NCBI GenBank assembly: GCA_031271865.1
Contig: JAISUW010000025.1
Span: 1 to 53,082 of the forward strand
DNA length: 53,082 bases
Direction: 5' to 3'
DNA from: Oscillospiraceae bacterium
GTDB lineage: Bacteria > Bacillota > Clostridia > Oscillospirales > Acutalibacteraceae
In this document: positions 22,640 to 31,455 of the stretch, in pieces
Numbering within the stretch: the stretch's first letter is position 1
Layout of the letters: the number at the start of each line of letters is the position of its first letter
The notes under the pieces: model-generated
Seen by the model: the letters and a program-made list of their open reading frames with translations, nothing else
Databases searched by the model: none
What the model was told of the DNA's origin: nothing
Made by a program: the position numbers and the translations under genes

Positions 22640-23758
22640 TTATTTACCGATTCGTGCAAGGGTTCCGGCTATGCGCTGGGCATAGAAGTAAAACTGCGCT
22701 GAACGCCGCTCCAAGCCTTTCCCTTTTCGCAAAACGGTCAGATTGGTATTCGGATACTTTGCCGCTTCGTAATAAGTGACGATCCGCTTGGTATAGGAAC
22801 CCGCTGCAAGGCTGATTTCCAAAACACCCGCACCGCGGATCTGCGGCGTGCCGTAGCCATGGAGCAAACCGCAGCCGGGGATGCTCACGAGGTCTATGCC
22901 AGCCGTAGGAATGGTGAAGCTGTTGCGGTGGTCGTGTCCGAAGAACAAAGCTTTCACATTGCCGTCGGCGCATAGGGTGCGAAACTCCCCGCCGTTGACG
23001 GCGGGCGGGCAGGGGCGCTCACACATCTCGCCGGTCATGTGCCTGTAGGGCGGCTGCAGCCACCGTTCCCCGAAAGCTGTCGGACAAGTCAGCTGTACCT
23101 GCCGCTTTTGCCGCGGGGTGCGAAACGCGATATGCCGCTTTGCCGGACGGAAGTATGTGAACACCTCCGGGACAGCGATGTGCTGAAAGACAAATGCCGG
23201 AATGCCGGGCTGCCTTTGCCGTTGTTCCTTGAACCATGCCTGTTGGGATTCGGTTACATAGTCCTGCGTTTCCTCCCCCGGCAGCTTGTCCCCCGTGTCA
23301 AAGAGAAACAGCGCAAGGCAGGGCTTGTCATGGGCATCGCGGATATAGTAGATACTGTTATAGCCCTCCGCTTCGGAAATACCGTCCGGCTGCAGGAACA
23401 AATCGCCGCCTGCCTCTGCCCAAAGAGCCGCCATTCGGCGCTTTACGCTTGCCTTGTCGGTACCGAAGTGCCGGCGCGTCTCCGAGGGTACCATCTCATA
23501 GTCGTGGTTGCCGAACACAAAGGCAAAAGGTGTCTGCGTTTCCCGCAGGGGTGCCAAGACGGACGCTATCCCGCTGCGCAGTCTTTCCACCGTTTGGCAG
23601 GACTCCCTGTCCAGCATATCCCCGAGGAAAAGAACCATATCCGGATGCTCGTTGTGCAAGACAGCACGGACGAAGGCATCACAGGGTGTATCGGGGAAAT
23701 CCCGCCGATGCAAGTCGGCAAGGAGGAGGATTCTGCATCGTTCCGCTTGTACCTTCAT
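22640..23758 (-). CDS. Calcineurin-like metallophosphoesterase inside the pyr operon
   Basis: 372 residues. All metal-binding motifs of the calcineurin-like family are present in order: LLADLHRRDF (D-x-H), LFLGDMLDRES (G-D-x-x-D), FVFGNHDYE (G-N-H-D), FQHIAVPE and FFGHDHRNSF (G-H-D-H). No signal peptide or membrane helix. The middle is typical of the large Icc/PhoD-unlike bacterial phosphoesterases of unknown substrate. It sits between pyrD (18 bp) and pyrF (26 bp) on the same strand, so it is translated from the pyrimidine transcript. GGAGGG precedes its ATG. A nucleotide or nucleotide-derived substrate is a reasonable but untested guess. Confidence 0.88.
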   Translation of the reverse strand: MKVQAERCRILLLADLHRRDFPDTPCDAFVRAVLHNEHPDMVLFLGDMLDRESCQTVERLRSGIASVLAPLRETQTPFAFVFGNHDYEMVPSETRRHFGTDKASVKRRMAALWAEAGGDLFLQPDGISEAEGYNSIYYIRDAHDKPCLALFLFDTGDKLPGEETQDYVTESQQAWFKEQRQRQPGIPAFVFQHIAVPEVFTYFRPAKRHIAFRTPRQKRQVQLTCPTAFGERWLQPPYRHMTGEMCERPCPPAVNGGEFRTLCADGNVKALFFGHDHRNSFTIPTAGIDLVSIPGCGLLHGYGTPQIRGAGVLEISLAAGSYTKRIVTYYEAAKYPNTNLTVLRKGKGLERRSAQFYFYAQRIAGTLARIGK

Positions 23759-23776
23759 CGTAACCCTCCTAATGTG

Positions 23777-24700
23777 TTATGCACTCCACCCGTGCGCTGC
23801 ACCTGTCATCTCCGATAACCGCGTTATGCCCAATTCCGCACAGACAGCAGGCAAGTCCTCGATGATATACTTGCAAGCATAGGGGTCAACCAAGTTTGCC
23901 GCCCCCACCTGCACGGCAGTGGCACCCGCCAGCATCATTTCAATGACATCCCGTGCAGTGGAAACGCCTCCCATACCCATAATCGGAATACGGACTGCCG
24001 CATAGGTTTCATAAACCATCCGCAGTGCGACCGGAAAGATGCCCGGACCGCTGTAGCCGCCGGCGATGTTCGCCAAAACCGGGCGGCGGCGCTTGAGGTC
24101 AATGCGCATACCGAGCAAGGTGTTGATAAGGGAAATCCCATCCGCCCCGGCCGCTTCTGCGGCTTTGGCTATGTCGGTGATGTTCGCCGCGTTAGGTGTG
24201 AGCTTCACAAAGAGCGGCTTCGGACAGACGGCTTTGCAGGCTTTTGTGACTTCTTCTGCTGCAGCACAGCTTGTACCGAAAGCATGACCGCCGCCCTGCA
24301 CATTCGGGCAGGAGATGTTTAGCTCCACAATGTCCACCTGCTCCTCTGCGGCGATGCGCGCGGTGTTGGACACATATTCTCTGACAGAGAACCCACCGAC
24401 ATTGGCTATGAGCGGCTGATGATAGTATGTCTTCAGGAAGGGCAGTTCCTCCGTGAGCACTTTTTCCATACCCGGGTTCTGCAAGCCGACAGAGTTAAGC
24501 ATTCCGGAAGGGCAGTCCGCCACACGAGGGAGCGGATTGCCGAAGCGCGGTTCTTCTGTGGTGCCTTTGAAACTGAACGCACCGAGCAGGTTGATGTCAT
24601 AGAATTCCGCAAACTCTCTGCCAAAACCAAAGCAGCCGGAGGCCGGAATCACCGGATTTTGCAAGCCAACGCCTGCGAGGGATACACAGAGGTCTACCAT
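23777..24700 (-). CDS. pyrD: Dihydroorotate dehydrogenase B, catalytic subunit
   Basis: 307 residues, class 1B size. It oxidises dihydroorotate to orotate using FMN and passes electrons to PyrK and NAD+. Motifs: NPVIPASGCFGFG, LNSVGLQNPG, ELNISCPNVQGGG (catalytic Cys region), FVKLTPN with the FMN Lys, and GMGGVSTARD near the C-terminus. GGGAGGAG precedes the ATG, and its start overlaps the end of pyrK by 7 bp. Confidence 0.96.
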   Translation of the reverse strand: MVDLCVSLAGVGLQNPVIPASGCFGFGREFAEFYDINLLGAFSFKGTTEEPRFGNPLPRVADCPSGMLNSVGLQNPGMEKVLTEELPFLKTYYHQPLIANVGGFSVREYVSNTARIAAEEQVDIVELNISCPNVQGGGHAFGTSCAAAEEVTKACKAVCPKPLFVKLTPNAANITDIAKAAEAAGADGISLINTLLGMRIDLKRRRPVLANIAGGYSGPGIFPVALRMVYETYAAVRIPIMGMGGVSTARDVIEMMLAGATAVQVGAANLVDPYACKYIIEDLPAVCAELGITRLSEMTGAAHGWSA

Positions 24701-25437
24701 AGAATCTCCTCCCTGCGCAGAACGGGTCCGTCCTTGCAGATGCGCTTATAGCCCGTGACTGTCTTGCAGGAACAACACATACAGGCACCGAACCCGCAGC
24801 CCATGCGCTCCTCAAAACTAAACTGAACTGAACTAAACTCAACGGAGCGAAACACCGCCCGCAGCATCGCCTCCGGCCCGCAGGTATAAACAGTGCTTGT
24901 GTCCGGGTTCAACTTCGGCAGGGCATCCGTCACAAAGCCTTTCACGCCGGCGGAACCGTCAACGGTGGTGAGGATTGTGTCACAGAGCGCGGCAAACGCC
25001 GATTGCAGGAATACTTCGGAAGCTGTGTTGAAACCTAAGATTGCCGTGGGCTTTTGTCCGGCGCGGATGAGCTCTTTGCAGAGGTAATACAGAGGCGGGA
25101 TGCCGACCCCGCCGCCGACGAGTACCGGCTGCTTGTCCGGCAGGAGGGTATAGCCATTTCCAAGCGGGAGAAGCACCCGGAGTGCCGCCCCCTCCTCCAT
25201 GGCAGAGAGATGGCGGGTTCCCTCGCCGACTGCTTTATATACAAGCGTCAGAACGCCGTGGGACCAATCGCAGATACTGATCGGCCGCCGCAGGTAGAAG
25301 CCGTCTATTTTGAGATTCACAAACTGCCCGGGGCGCAGCTCTTCGGTCAGAGCAACACCGTCCGTATAAAGCTGCATACGGTACACACCGGGTGCAATCT
25401 CTGCGTTGGCACCAACCAACATAGGTACATCAACCAA
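24694..25437 (-). CDS. pyrK: Dihydroorotate dehydrogenase B, electron transfer subunit
   Basis: 247 residues from a TTG start at 25437 (then VDVPMLVGANAE), preceded by GGGGGAG at 5-6 bp; a longer frame to 25494 runs back through the pyrC coding region. FAD-binding segment FYLRRPISICDW, NAD-binding segment VGGGVGIPPLYYL, and the [2Fe-2S] cluster CGFGACMCCSCKT...C near the C-terminus, ending in the family DGPVL. An extra Cys is present in the ACMCC stretch. A microsatellite-like AACTA/AACTG tract (24816-24840) encodes EFSSVQFSFEE. The start overlaps pyrC by 8 bp. Confidence 0.93.
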   Translation of the reverse strand: MVDVPMLVGANAEIAPGVYRMQLYTDGVALTEELRPGQFVNLKIDGFYLRRPISICDWSHGVLTLVYKAVGEGTRHLSAMEEGAALRVLLPLGNGYTLLPDKQPVLVGGGVGIPPLYYLCKELIRAGQKPTAILGFNTASEVFLQSAFAALCDTILTTVDGSAGVKGFVTDALPKLNPDTSTVYTCGPEAMLRAVFRSVEFSSVQFSFEERMGCGFGACMCCSCKTVTGYKRICKDGPVLRREEILW

Positions 25438-26494
25438 GGCATCTCCCCCTGACTTTCCATCCTGCGAAAGGTGTATATCGCCCCATGCTCGCAAACTGCG
25501 CGGGGTCTATTGTGTATGCAGAAACCAAATCCCATGTATAGCTTGCCATCTCGAGCGGACGAAACGGCTCTGCATTGCCGCTTGTCCACCGCAGGAGCAG
25601 TTCGGCCGGGCGGTAAGCCATCAGGTCTAAGAGCTTTTCCAAGGAAATGACCTCGGTCAGGACAAGCTTGGTGTACAGCACCGGGAAAGCGGTCTCTAAG
25701 CCGACTACACCGTTGGCTCCCGCCTCCTTTTCCGCCGCTGTGTGCGGGGCGTGGTCGGTGGCAATGCAGTCTATCGTGCCGTCCTGAATCGCTTCCAGAA
25801 GTGCGGCTTGGTCGGCACAACGCGCCAAGGGCGGATTCATCTTATGCGAGGGGAGGGGTGAGCCGTTCGCAAGCAGCGTCAGGTAATGCGGCGCGGTTTC
25901 CGCTGTGACGGGCAAGCCGGCGCGCTTTGCCTCGCGCAGGAGGGCGACGCTTTCTCTCGCAGAGCAGTGGCACATATGGTAGCGGCATTCTGTCTGCACG
26001 ACCAAGTTCAAATCGCGTTCCAGTGCTTTCCACTCCATAGCGTTGCCGCTTTGCGTCAGGTCCTCGCAGTGGCTGAGGATAGGCTTGCCGAGTGCTTTCA
26101 CACGCTGCATCGCCTCGCGCATTAACCCATTATCTGCTATGCCGCTGCCATCGTCAGAGTACCCGCACACGAAAGGAGCCAATTCCTCATAGGCAGCAGG
26201 CGCTGTTCCGGCACGGTGGGCGCTTATGCAACCGGTCGGGAACACCGGGATTTTTGGATTTTTTTTGTAACCATTTGTTGCTTTTTCAAGGTTCGCCGGG
26301 CAATCCGGCGGCGGTTCGGTGTTTGGCATAGCCACCACGGCCGCATAGCCGCCCCGCTTGGCGGCAGCCAAGCCGGTAGCAATGGTTTCCTTATGAGAAA
26401 ACCCCGGCTCGCGGAGATGCACGTGCAAATCCACAAAGCCGGGGAGTACAACCCTTTCGGACATCTCATAAAGCTCCGTTCGGTTGGCGCGCAT
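25430..26494 (-). CDS. pyrC: Dihydroorotase, short form
   Basis: 354 residues; class I dihydroorotases are usually about 420-430. Metal and catalytic motifs are intact: GFVDLHVHLREPG (H-x-H), a short AMPNTEP strand, SHCED, MCHCSAR (His ligand), MNPPL and CIATDHAPH (catalytic Asp). The missing part is mainly the first 40 or so residues that normally build the N-terminal half of the outer beta-sandwich, and the C-terminus also stops soon after the usual TPF.G segment. The ATG has AAAGGAAA upstream and lies 50 bp from a perfect promoter, so the short start looks real. First gene of the pyr operon. Confidence 0.92.
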   Translation of the reverse strand: MRANRTELYEMSERVVLPGFVDLHVHLREPGFSHKETIATGLAAAKRGGYAAVVAMPNTEPPPDCPANLEKATNGYKKNPKIPVFPTGCISAHRAGTAPAAYEELAPFVCGYSDDGSGIADNGLMREAMQRVKALGKPILSHCEDLTQSGNAMEWKALERDLNLVVQTECRYHMCHCSARESVALLREAKRAGLPVTAETAPHYLTLLANGSPLPSHKMNPPLARCADQAALLEAIQDGTIDCIATDHAPHTAAEKEAGANGVVGLETAFPVLYTKLVLTEVISLEKLLDLMAYRPAELLLRWTSGNAEPFRPLEMASYTWDLVSAYTIDPAQFASMGRYTPFAGWKVRGRCLG

Positions 26495-26547
26495 GGCATT
26501 TCCTTTCGCAACAGATTGGATCCCGAACCCGTTCCTGCGGTCAACCT

Positions 26548-26576
26548 ATTATACAACAAACGCAATCCTTTGTCAA
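26548..26576 (-). promoter_or_regulatory. Sigma-A promoter of the pyr operon
   Basis: Minus strand: TTGACA (26571-26576), 17-base spacer, TATAAT (26548-26553). The leader to the pyrC ATG at 26494 is only about 45 nt, too short for a PyrR-type terminator/antiterminator. Regulation, if any, should be at this promoter or through the PyrB-PyrI enzyme. Confidence 0.88.
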
Positions 26577-26667
26577 GGACAGATTTCGGGAAGACAAAAT
26601 TTCGGGACGAAGGGGAACAGAGGATTGACAAACGCTGAACGCGGATAAAAAACATTTGCGGGATATG

Positions 26668-26696
26668 TTGACATTGGGCGCAAAATGTGGTATACT
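26668..26696 (+). promoter_or_regulatory. Sigma-A promoter of the mre cluster
   Basis: TTGACA (26668-26673), 17-base spacer, TATACT (26691-26696). It diverges from the pyr promoter and gives a leader of about 155 nt to mreB. I see no riboswitch-like structure in the leader. Confidence 0.82.
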
Positions 26697-26859
26697 TTTA
26701 GATAGGCTATAGTGTCTAAGTTTATGGGGTGTTTTCGTCTATTCGGTGCGCTTATTTTTGAAATTATCGAATGAGAAATATCAATACCGTGGCATACTAA
26801 TACCGAGCTCCGGCAAGGCACGGCCAAAAAGCAATACATACACAGACAGGAGATTTGTG

Positions 26860-27873
26860 ATGGCACTCTTTACGCAGGACATCGGCATTGACTTGGGAAC
26901 GGCGAACACGCTTGTTTTTGTAAAAGGAAAAGGAATCGTAATCCGGGAACCGAGCGTGGTTGCCGTGGACGACAGGTATAATCCGCCCCGTACACTCGCC
27001 GTGGGGATGCACGCCAAACAAATGATCGGCCGTACACCCGGATCCATCCGTGCGGTGCGTCCGCTGAAGGACGGCGTAATCGCTGACTTCAATATCACCG
27101 CCGATATGCTCAAGGAGTTCATCCACCGTGCGCTGGATAAGAATCCTTTCACCAAGGCACGGGTTCTGATTTGCATCCCCTCCGGCGTAACGGAAGTGGA
27201 GCGCCGCGCCGTCTACGGTGCCGCGAAAGGCGCCGGAGCCAAGGAAGTCCGCGTCATAGAGGAGCCGATGGCTGCGGCAATCGGTGCCGGACTGCCGGTC
27301 AGTGAGGCGACCGGTTCCATGGTCGTCGACATCGGCGGCGGCACGAGCGAAGTCGCTGTCATATCCTTAGGGGATGTCGTTACCTCCCGCTCCGCCCGCG
27401 TGGCCGGGGATAATTTCGACGACAGCATCATCGCTTTCATTAAGAAGAAGTACAATCTGATGATTGGTGAGCGCACCGCCGAAGAGATTAAGATTAACAT
27501 CGGTTCCGCTTACCCCTATGAAAACGAAGGCACGATGATTATCAAAGGGCGCAACCTGATGGATGGTTTGCCCAAACACGTGGAGGTGACGGCGGAGGAA
27601 ATCCGCGAGGCTCTGGCGGATCCGGTCAACCAGATTCTGGATGCCATCCGCGGGACACTGGAGCGCACACCCCCGGAGTTGGCGGCGGACATCATCGACC
27701 ACGGCATTATGCTCACCGGCGGCGGTGCCTTGCTGCGCGGTTTGGATACGCTGATTTCCACGGAGACCAAAATTCCGGTACACGTGGCGGAGAAACCCCT
27801 CGACTGCGTGGTGGACGGAACCGGTATCTGCTTGGATAACGCCGACCTTTATCCCGCGAGTGAGGATGAATAA
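26860..27873 (+). CDS. mreB: Rod shape-determining protein MreB
   Basis: 337 residues from ATG 26860 behind CAGGAGAT; an ORF extension back to 26746 is not supported. Actin-fold ATPase that forms membrane-associated filaments directing peptidoglycan insertion. Motifs: [11 protein letters not shown] (phosphate 1), [15 protein letters not shown] (phosphate 2), and [16 protein letters not shown] (adenosine motif). Ends in an acidic tail (PASEDE). Could equally be an Mbl-type paralogue; position directly ahead of mreC and mreD favours MreB. Confidence 0.95.
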   Translation: MALFTQDIGIDLGTANTLVFVKGKGIVIREPSVVAVDDRYNPPRTLAVGMHAKQMIGRTPGSIRAVRPLKDGVIADFNITADMLKEFIHRALDKNPFTKARVLICIPSGVTEVERRAVYGAAKGAGAKEVRVIEEPMAAAIGAGLPVSEATGSMVVDIGGGTSEVAVISLGDVVTSRSARVAGDNFDDSIIAFIKKKYNLMIGERTAEEIKINIGSAYPYENEGTMIIKGRNLMDGLPKHVEVTAEEIREALADPVNQILDAIRGTLERTPPELAADIIDHGIMLTGGGALLRGLDTLISTETKIPVHVAEKPLDCVVDGTGICLDNADLYPASEDE

Positions 27874-27949
27874 AGCAGGCGGAAAGGGTAGAGCCTGACT
27901 TTGGGCGATTCGCCGTCATTCGTATACCCTTCCCTCTATGCAGGATGGA

Positions 27950-28780
27950 ATGATGAAACGGTTTTTCAAGAACGCGGCTTTCAAGGCGTTTGCTGTTGCG
28001 GCGGGGTTCCTGCTGTTTGGTTCCCTCCTCTCCTTTGGTTTGCGCGGCGGAAGTTCCCCTTTGAACTCATTGGTTGCCCTCGTGTTCTCCCCTCTGCAAG
28101 GGGTATGTACATGGGGCGTGAACCATTTCCGGGACGCTTTGAAGTACTTTGAATCGAGTGCAGCGCTGCGTACGGAGTTGGAGAAAGCCAAAAACGAAGT
28201 CGCCGCCTTGCAGGAACGAGTAGTCGATTATGATGAGCAGCAGCAAAAGCTGAGTCTGTACGAGGAGTTCCTGGAAATCAAAAGGGAGAACCCAAAATAT
28301 GACTTTCAGGAAGCCTCTATCATCGCTTGGTCCTCCAACGGCAGTTACGATACCTTCACGCTCAACAGAGGCACGCTTGCAGGCATCAAGGTGCAAAACC
28401 CCGTCCTGTTGGGGTACCGCTTAGCCGGCGTCGTCGTAAAGGCCGACTTGACTTCCTGCGTGGTGCAGACCGTACTGAATCCTGCTCTGCACGTCGGGGT
28501 GTATGAAACCGCAACGCTGGAAGTCGGTACACTCTCGACGGCCGAAGAACTCTCACGGGAGGGCTATTGCTCGATTCAGAATTTGCAGCGCTCTACGTCC
28601 ATCTCCGCTGCCGGCTTGATTTGCACTTCCGGCTTGGGCGGGGTGTTCCCGAAGAATCTGATTATCGGCACGGTCCGCGAAATCCGCGATGACGAGCAGG
28701 CACTCTCGGCCATTGCCGTGATAGAACCGGCCATCGATTTTTCCAACCTGCGTGATGTGTTTGTCTTGAGAGCTTTCTGA
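27950..28780 (+). CDS. mreC: Cell shape-determining protein MreC
   Basis: 276 residues if started at ATG 27950; the adjacent ATG 27953 is equally possible because AGGATGG lies immediately upstream, while ATG 27938 has no ribosome site. One N-terminal membrane helix, a coiled coil at about 70-110 (LRTELEKAKNEVAALQERV), then the beta-domain that binds PBP2 and MreD. GVYETATLEVGTL and LICTSGLGGVFPKNLIIGTV are the typical MreC core. Extracellular part of the elongasome. Confidence 0.92.
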   Translation: MMKRFFKNAAFKAFAVAAGFLLFGSLLSFGLRGGSSPLNSLVALVFSPLQGVCTWGVNHFRDALKYFESSAALRTELEKAKNEVAALQERVVDYDEQQQKLSLYEEFLEIKRENPKYDFQEASIIAWSSNGSYDTFTLNRGTLAGIKVQNPVLLGYRLAGVVVKADLTSCVVQTVLNPALHVGVYETATLEVGTLSTAEELSREGYCSIQNLQRSTSISAAGLICTSGLGGVFPKNLIIGTVREIRDDEQALSAIAVIEPAIDFSNLRDVFVLRAF

Positions 28781-28808
28781 TTACTTTTCGGTGGAAAGGG
28801 GAAAAGCC

Positions 28809-29342
28809 GTGCGCTTCGGAATCCGCAGACGCTTGGTGATACGCCGCGTGGCATTCGGCGTATTGGCTGTGGCTTGCGCTTTGCTCCAGTCGATTCCGCT
28901 GCTACCGACTCCCTTTGGAATCTGCATGATGCCCCTTGTTCCTTTGGCTGTGCTGTTGGCTGCCTATGAACAGGGGCAACCTGCGGTTTTGTTCAGCGTC
29001 TTAGGCGGCGTTTGCTGGGATGTAACAGCACCCGGACTGAGTTTCTACGGTGTGGGCCTTGGAGCTCTGGCGGCGTTTTGTGCCGTTCTCTTTCGGTACC
29101 GCGTCAATCGGAACGCTTTGAGTTTAACTGTCTTTGCTTTCGGCGGCTCTGTGTTTACCGCTGTTTTGCATTGGTTGGGAAGCGCCTTTTCGATTGGATT
29201 CCCTGCGGCTTGGGAAAGTTTGCTTTTGCAGGAACTGCCGTCGGTCGCTTATACCATGCTTGCTTTGCCGATACTATATATGATCCTGCGGATGATTCTG
29301 AAAGCTACCGCGAGAAAACGAGGGGGGGTGCGTGTCGCATGA
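28809..29342 (+). CDS. mreD: Rod shape-determining protein MreD
   Basis: 177 residues from GTG 28809, with GAAAGGGG (28794-28801) 7 bp before; the GTG at 28791 overlaps that site. A polytopic membrane protein with five or six hydrophobic helices; LPTPFGICMMPLVPLAVLLA and VLGGVCWDVTAP are the recognisable MreD-like parts. It links MreC to the elongation machinery. The stop overlaps the start of the PBP gene (ATGA). Confidence 0.88.
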   Translation: MRFGIRRRLVIRRVAFGVLAVACALLQSIPLLPTPFGICMMPLVPLAVLLAAYEQGQPAVLFSVLGGVCWDVTAPGLSFYGVGLGALAAFCAVLFRYRVNRNALSLTVFAFGGSVFTAVLHWLGSAFSIGFPAAWESLLLQELPSVAYTMLALPILYMILRMILKATARKRGGVRVA

Positions 29343-31396
29343 CGGTCGAACCCATAGAGAGTTTGCGCAAGCGGACCGCCGCGCTTTTTTCCATTATCGG
29401 GCTGATTCTGTCTTTTTTTATAGCTGTCAATATCAAAGTACAAGTTTTGGACGGCAAGGCCTATGCCAACAAATCCAATGTCAGCGTATCCTCCGTGCCA
29501 ATCAAAGCGGCACGCGGCGTGATTCTCGACCGCAACGGCATACCGCTTATTGAGAACCGTTCAACGACCGATATGATTTTCGAGGCACCGTTCTTCCCCT
29601 CCGTCAGTGACACGGACACACGCAACAAAGAGATTATCTCCTTAATCCGCCTCTTCGAGGAAAACGAGACCGAGTGGCGCGATAACCTCCCCATCATACT
29701 CGATGCGCAAGGCGTCGCCCAATTCAAGGAAAACGCCGACCGCGACATCACCCTTTTGGAGAGCAAAGACTACCTCAAGCTCAACGCCTACGCGACCGCC
29801 CAAAACTGTTTCGATGCTTTGGTGAAAAAGTACAAACTCGAGCCGTATTCCGCCGCTGATGCGCGCAAAATCGCTTCCGTGCAGTTTGGGATGTACAAGG
29901 ATGCCTACAGCACCTCCAACCCCTATGTTTTTGCGCAGAACGTCGGGGAGGAACTGATCTCCAAAGTGCTGGAAAACAGTTTGGTCTATAAAGGCGTTTC
30001 CACCCAGATTACACCCGAACGCTACTATGTGGACGGTACGATTGCCCCACACATCCTCGGCTATGTCGGTTCCATCAGTCCGGAAGACTATGCGGCGCAC
30101 AAGTCCGAGGGCTATAAAATGAATGATGTCTACGGTGCGGCGGGCATTGAACGCTACGCCGAGAGCTACTTGCGCGGGCAAGACGGGAAAATGACGGTGG
30201 AAGTGGACGACAACGGCTCCGTCACAAAGACCGTCGACGTTCCCGCCAAGCAGGGCAATACCGTTATCCTCACGATAGACAGCAAACTCCAGCACCTGAT
30301 TGAGCAATGGTTTCCGAAATACCTGAAAGCCTCCGCCAATACCTACGGGCAGCCGCCGGCCGGTGCAGTCGTAGTACTGGATGTGAACACCTTCGAGATT
30401 CTCGCCTGTGTCAGCACACCGGGCTATGATGTCAGCACCTACCAACAAAACCGCGCCGCGCTCAATGCCGACACAACGGCGCCGCTCTACAACCGCGCCC
30501 TGCTGGGTTCCTATGAGCCGGGTTCTACGATAAAGGTCAGCGTCGCCCTCGCCGCCCTGCAGGAGGGACTGATAGACGAGAGCTACACATGGCGCTGCAC
30601 CGGCGTATACAATTACGGCGACTCCGCCTACCACTGCCCGCAGTTGTATCTGCACCGCGGCGCTTTGACCGTCAAGACGGCCTTGGTGGACTCCTGCAAT
30701 ACATTCTTCTATAACCTCGGGGCGCAGTTGCAGTACGACCGTATTAACTCCTACCGCCGCGCGATGGGATTGGGGCAAAAGACCGGCATTGAGCTGTCCG
30801 AGAGTTTGGGGGTTATGGAATCCCCGGAGCGTCGGCAGTCCCTCGGGCAGCAGTGGTACGCCGGATATAATGTGCAGACGGCTATCGGTCAATCGAATCT
30901 GTTTACGCCGATTCAGATGGCTGTCTATGCGGGGACGATTGCCAACAACGGCACACGCTACCGCGCGCACTTTATCCAATCCATCCGCGATGCCAACTCC
31001 ATGGAGCCGATACTCCAGAACAAACCTGAAATCCTCGGCCAGACCGGTGTGGACAAAGAGAACTACGACATAGTAAAAGACGCGATGATTACCCTCGGTT
31101 CCAGCCCCACTTCCACTGCCGGACGCGCCTTTGCATCCCTTCCCGTCGTCGTAGCCGCAAAGACCGGGACTTCACAGGTGACGCGTGTAATCAACGGCCG
31201 CTCGGTGAAGATGAACAACGGTATCTTCATCTCCTTTGCGCCCGCAGACAAACCGGAAATTGCGGTCATCGCCGTCGGCGAGCTTTGCAAGAACTCCAGC
31301 CCGGTAGTTCCTACGGTTGCGGAGATTTACAAATACTATTTCAGCGACACGGGGTTAATTGAAAAAGGTGTCACCCCCAATACACTCCTTGGATAA
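29339..31396 (+). CDS. Class B penicillin-binding protein (PBP2/MrdA-like)
   Basis: 685 residues from the ATG at 29339, which overlaps the mreD stop in an ATGA; the frame is open further upstream but only inside mreD. N-terminal cytoplasmic stub, one membrane helix (AALFSIIGLILSFFIAVNI), a dimerisation domain beginning ARGVILDRNGIPL, then the transpeptidase domain. Active-site motifs: S396-T-I-K399 (SxxK), S452-C-N454 (SxN) and K608-T-G610 (KTG). It cross-links peptidoglycan. Position directly after mreBCD supports an elongation-type PBP2; a division or sporulation paralogue (FtsI/SpoVD) cannot be excluded. A parS site starts on its stop codon. Confidence 0.92.
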   Translation: MTVEPIESLRKRTAALFSIIGLILSFFIAVNIKVQVLDGKAYANKSNVSVSSVPIKAARGVILDRNGIPLIENRSTTDMIFEAPFFPSVSDTDTRNKEIISLIRLFEENETEWRDNLPIILDAQGVAQFKENADRDITLLESKDYLKLNAYATAQNCFDALVKKYKLEPYSAADARKIASVQFGMYKDAYSTSNPYVFAQNVGEELISKVLENSLVYKGVSTQITPERYYVDGTIAPHILGYVGSISPEDYAAHKSEGYKMNDVYGAAGIERYAESYLRGQDGKMTVEVDDNGSVTKTVDVPAKQGNTVILTIDSKLQHLIEQWFPKYLKASANTYGQPPAGAVVVLDVNTFEILACVSTPGYDVSTYQQNRAALNADTTAPLYNRALLGSYEPGSTIKVSVALAALQEGLIDESYTWRCTGVYNYGDSAYHCPQLYLHRGALTVKTALVDSCNTFFYNLGAQLQYDRINSYRRAMGLGQKTGIELSESLGVMESPERRQSLGQQWYAGYNVQTAIGQSNLFTPIQMAVYAGTIANNGTRYRAHFIQSIRDANSMEPILQNKPEILGQTGVDKENYDIVKDAMITLGSSPTSTAGRAFASLPVVVAAKTGTSQVTRVINGRSVKMNNGIFISFAPADKPEIAVIAVGELCKNSSPVVPTVAEIYKYYFSDTGLIEKGVTPNTLLG

Positions 31397-31412
31397 TGTT
31401 TCACGTGAAACA
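31397..31412. promoter_or_regulatory. parS centromere site 1
   Basis: TGTTTCACGTGAAACA, the perfect 16-bp ParB-binding consensus of Firmicutes. The palindrome extends to 20 bp (31395-31414), overlapping the TAA of the PBP gene. ParB/Spo0J loads here and recruits condensin. Confidence 0.92.
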
Positions 31413-31455
31413 TTCTGCGCAATGCATTGATATATAAGGATGGAAGGGCATTCGA

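Noticed and set aside
24816..24842. AACTA/AACTG microsatellite in pyrK as a phase-variation tract
   Set aside because: The tract is imperfect, in frame and encodes plausible residues next to the iron-sulfur motif; no sign of a frameshift.
26500..26547. PyrR-type attenuator or other leader control of the pyr operon
   Set aside because: Only about 45 nt lie between the -10 box and pyrC, and no terminator/antiterminator pair can be drawn.
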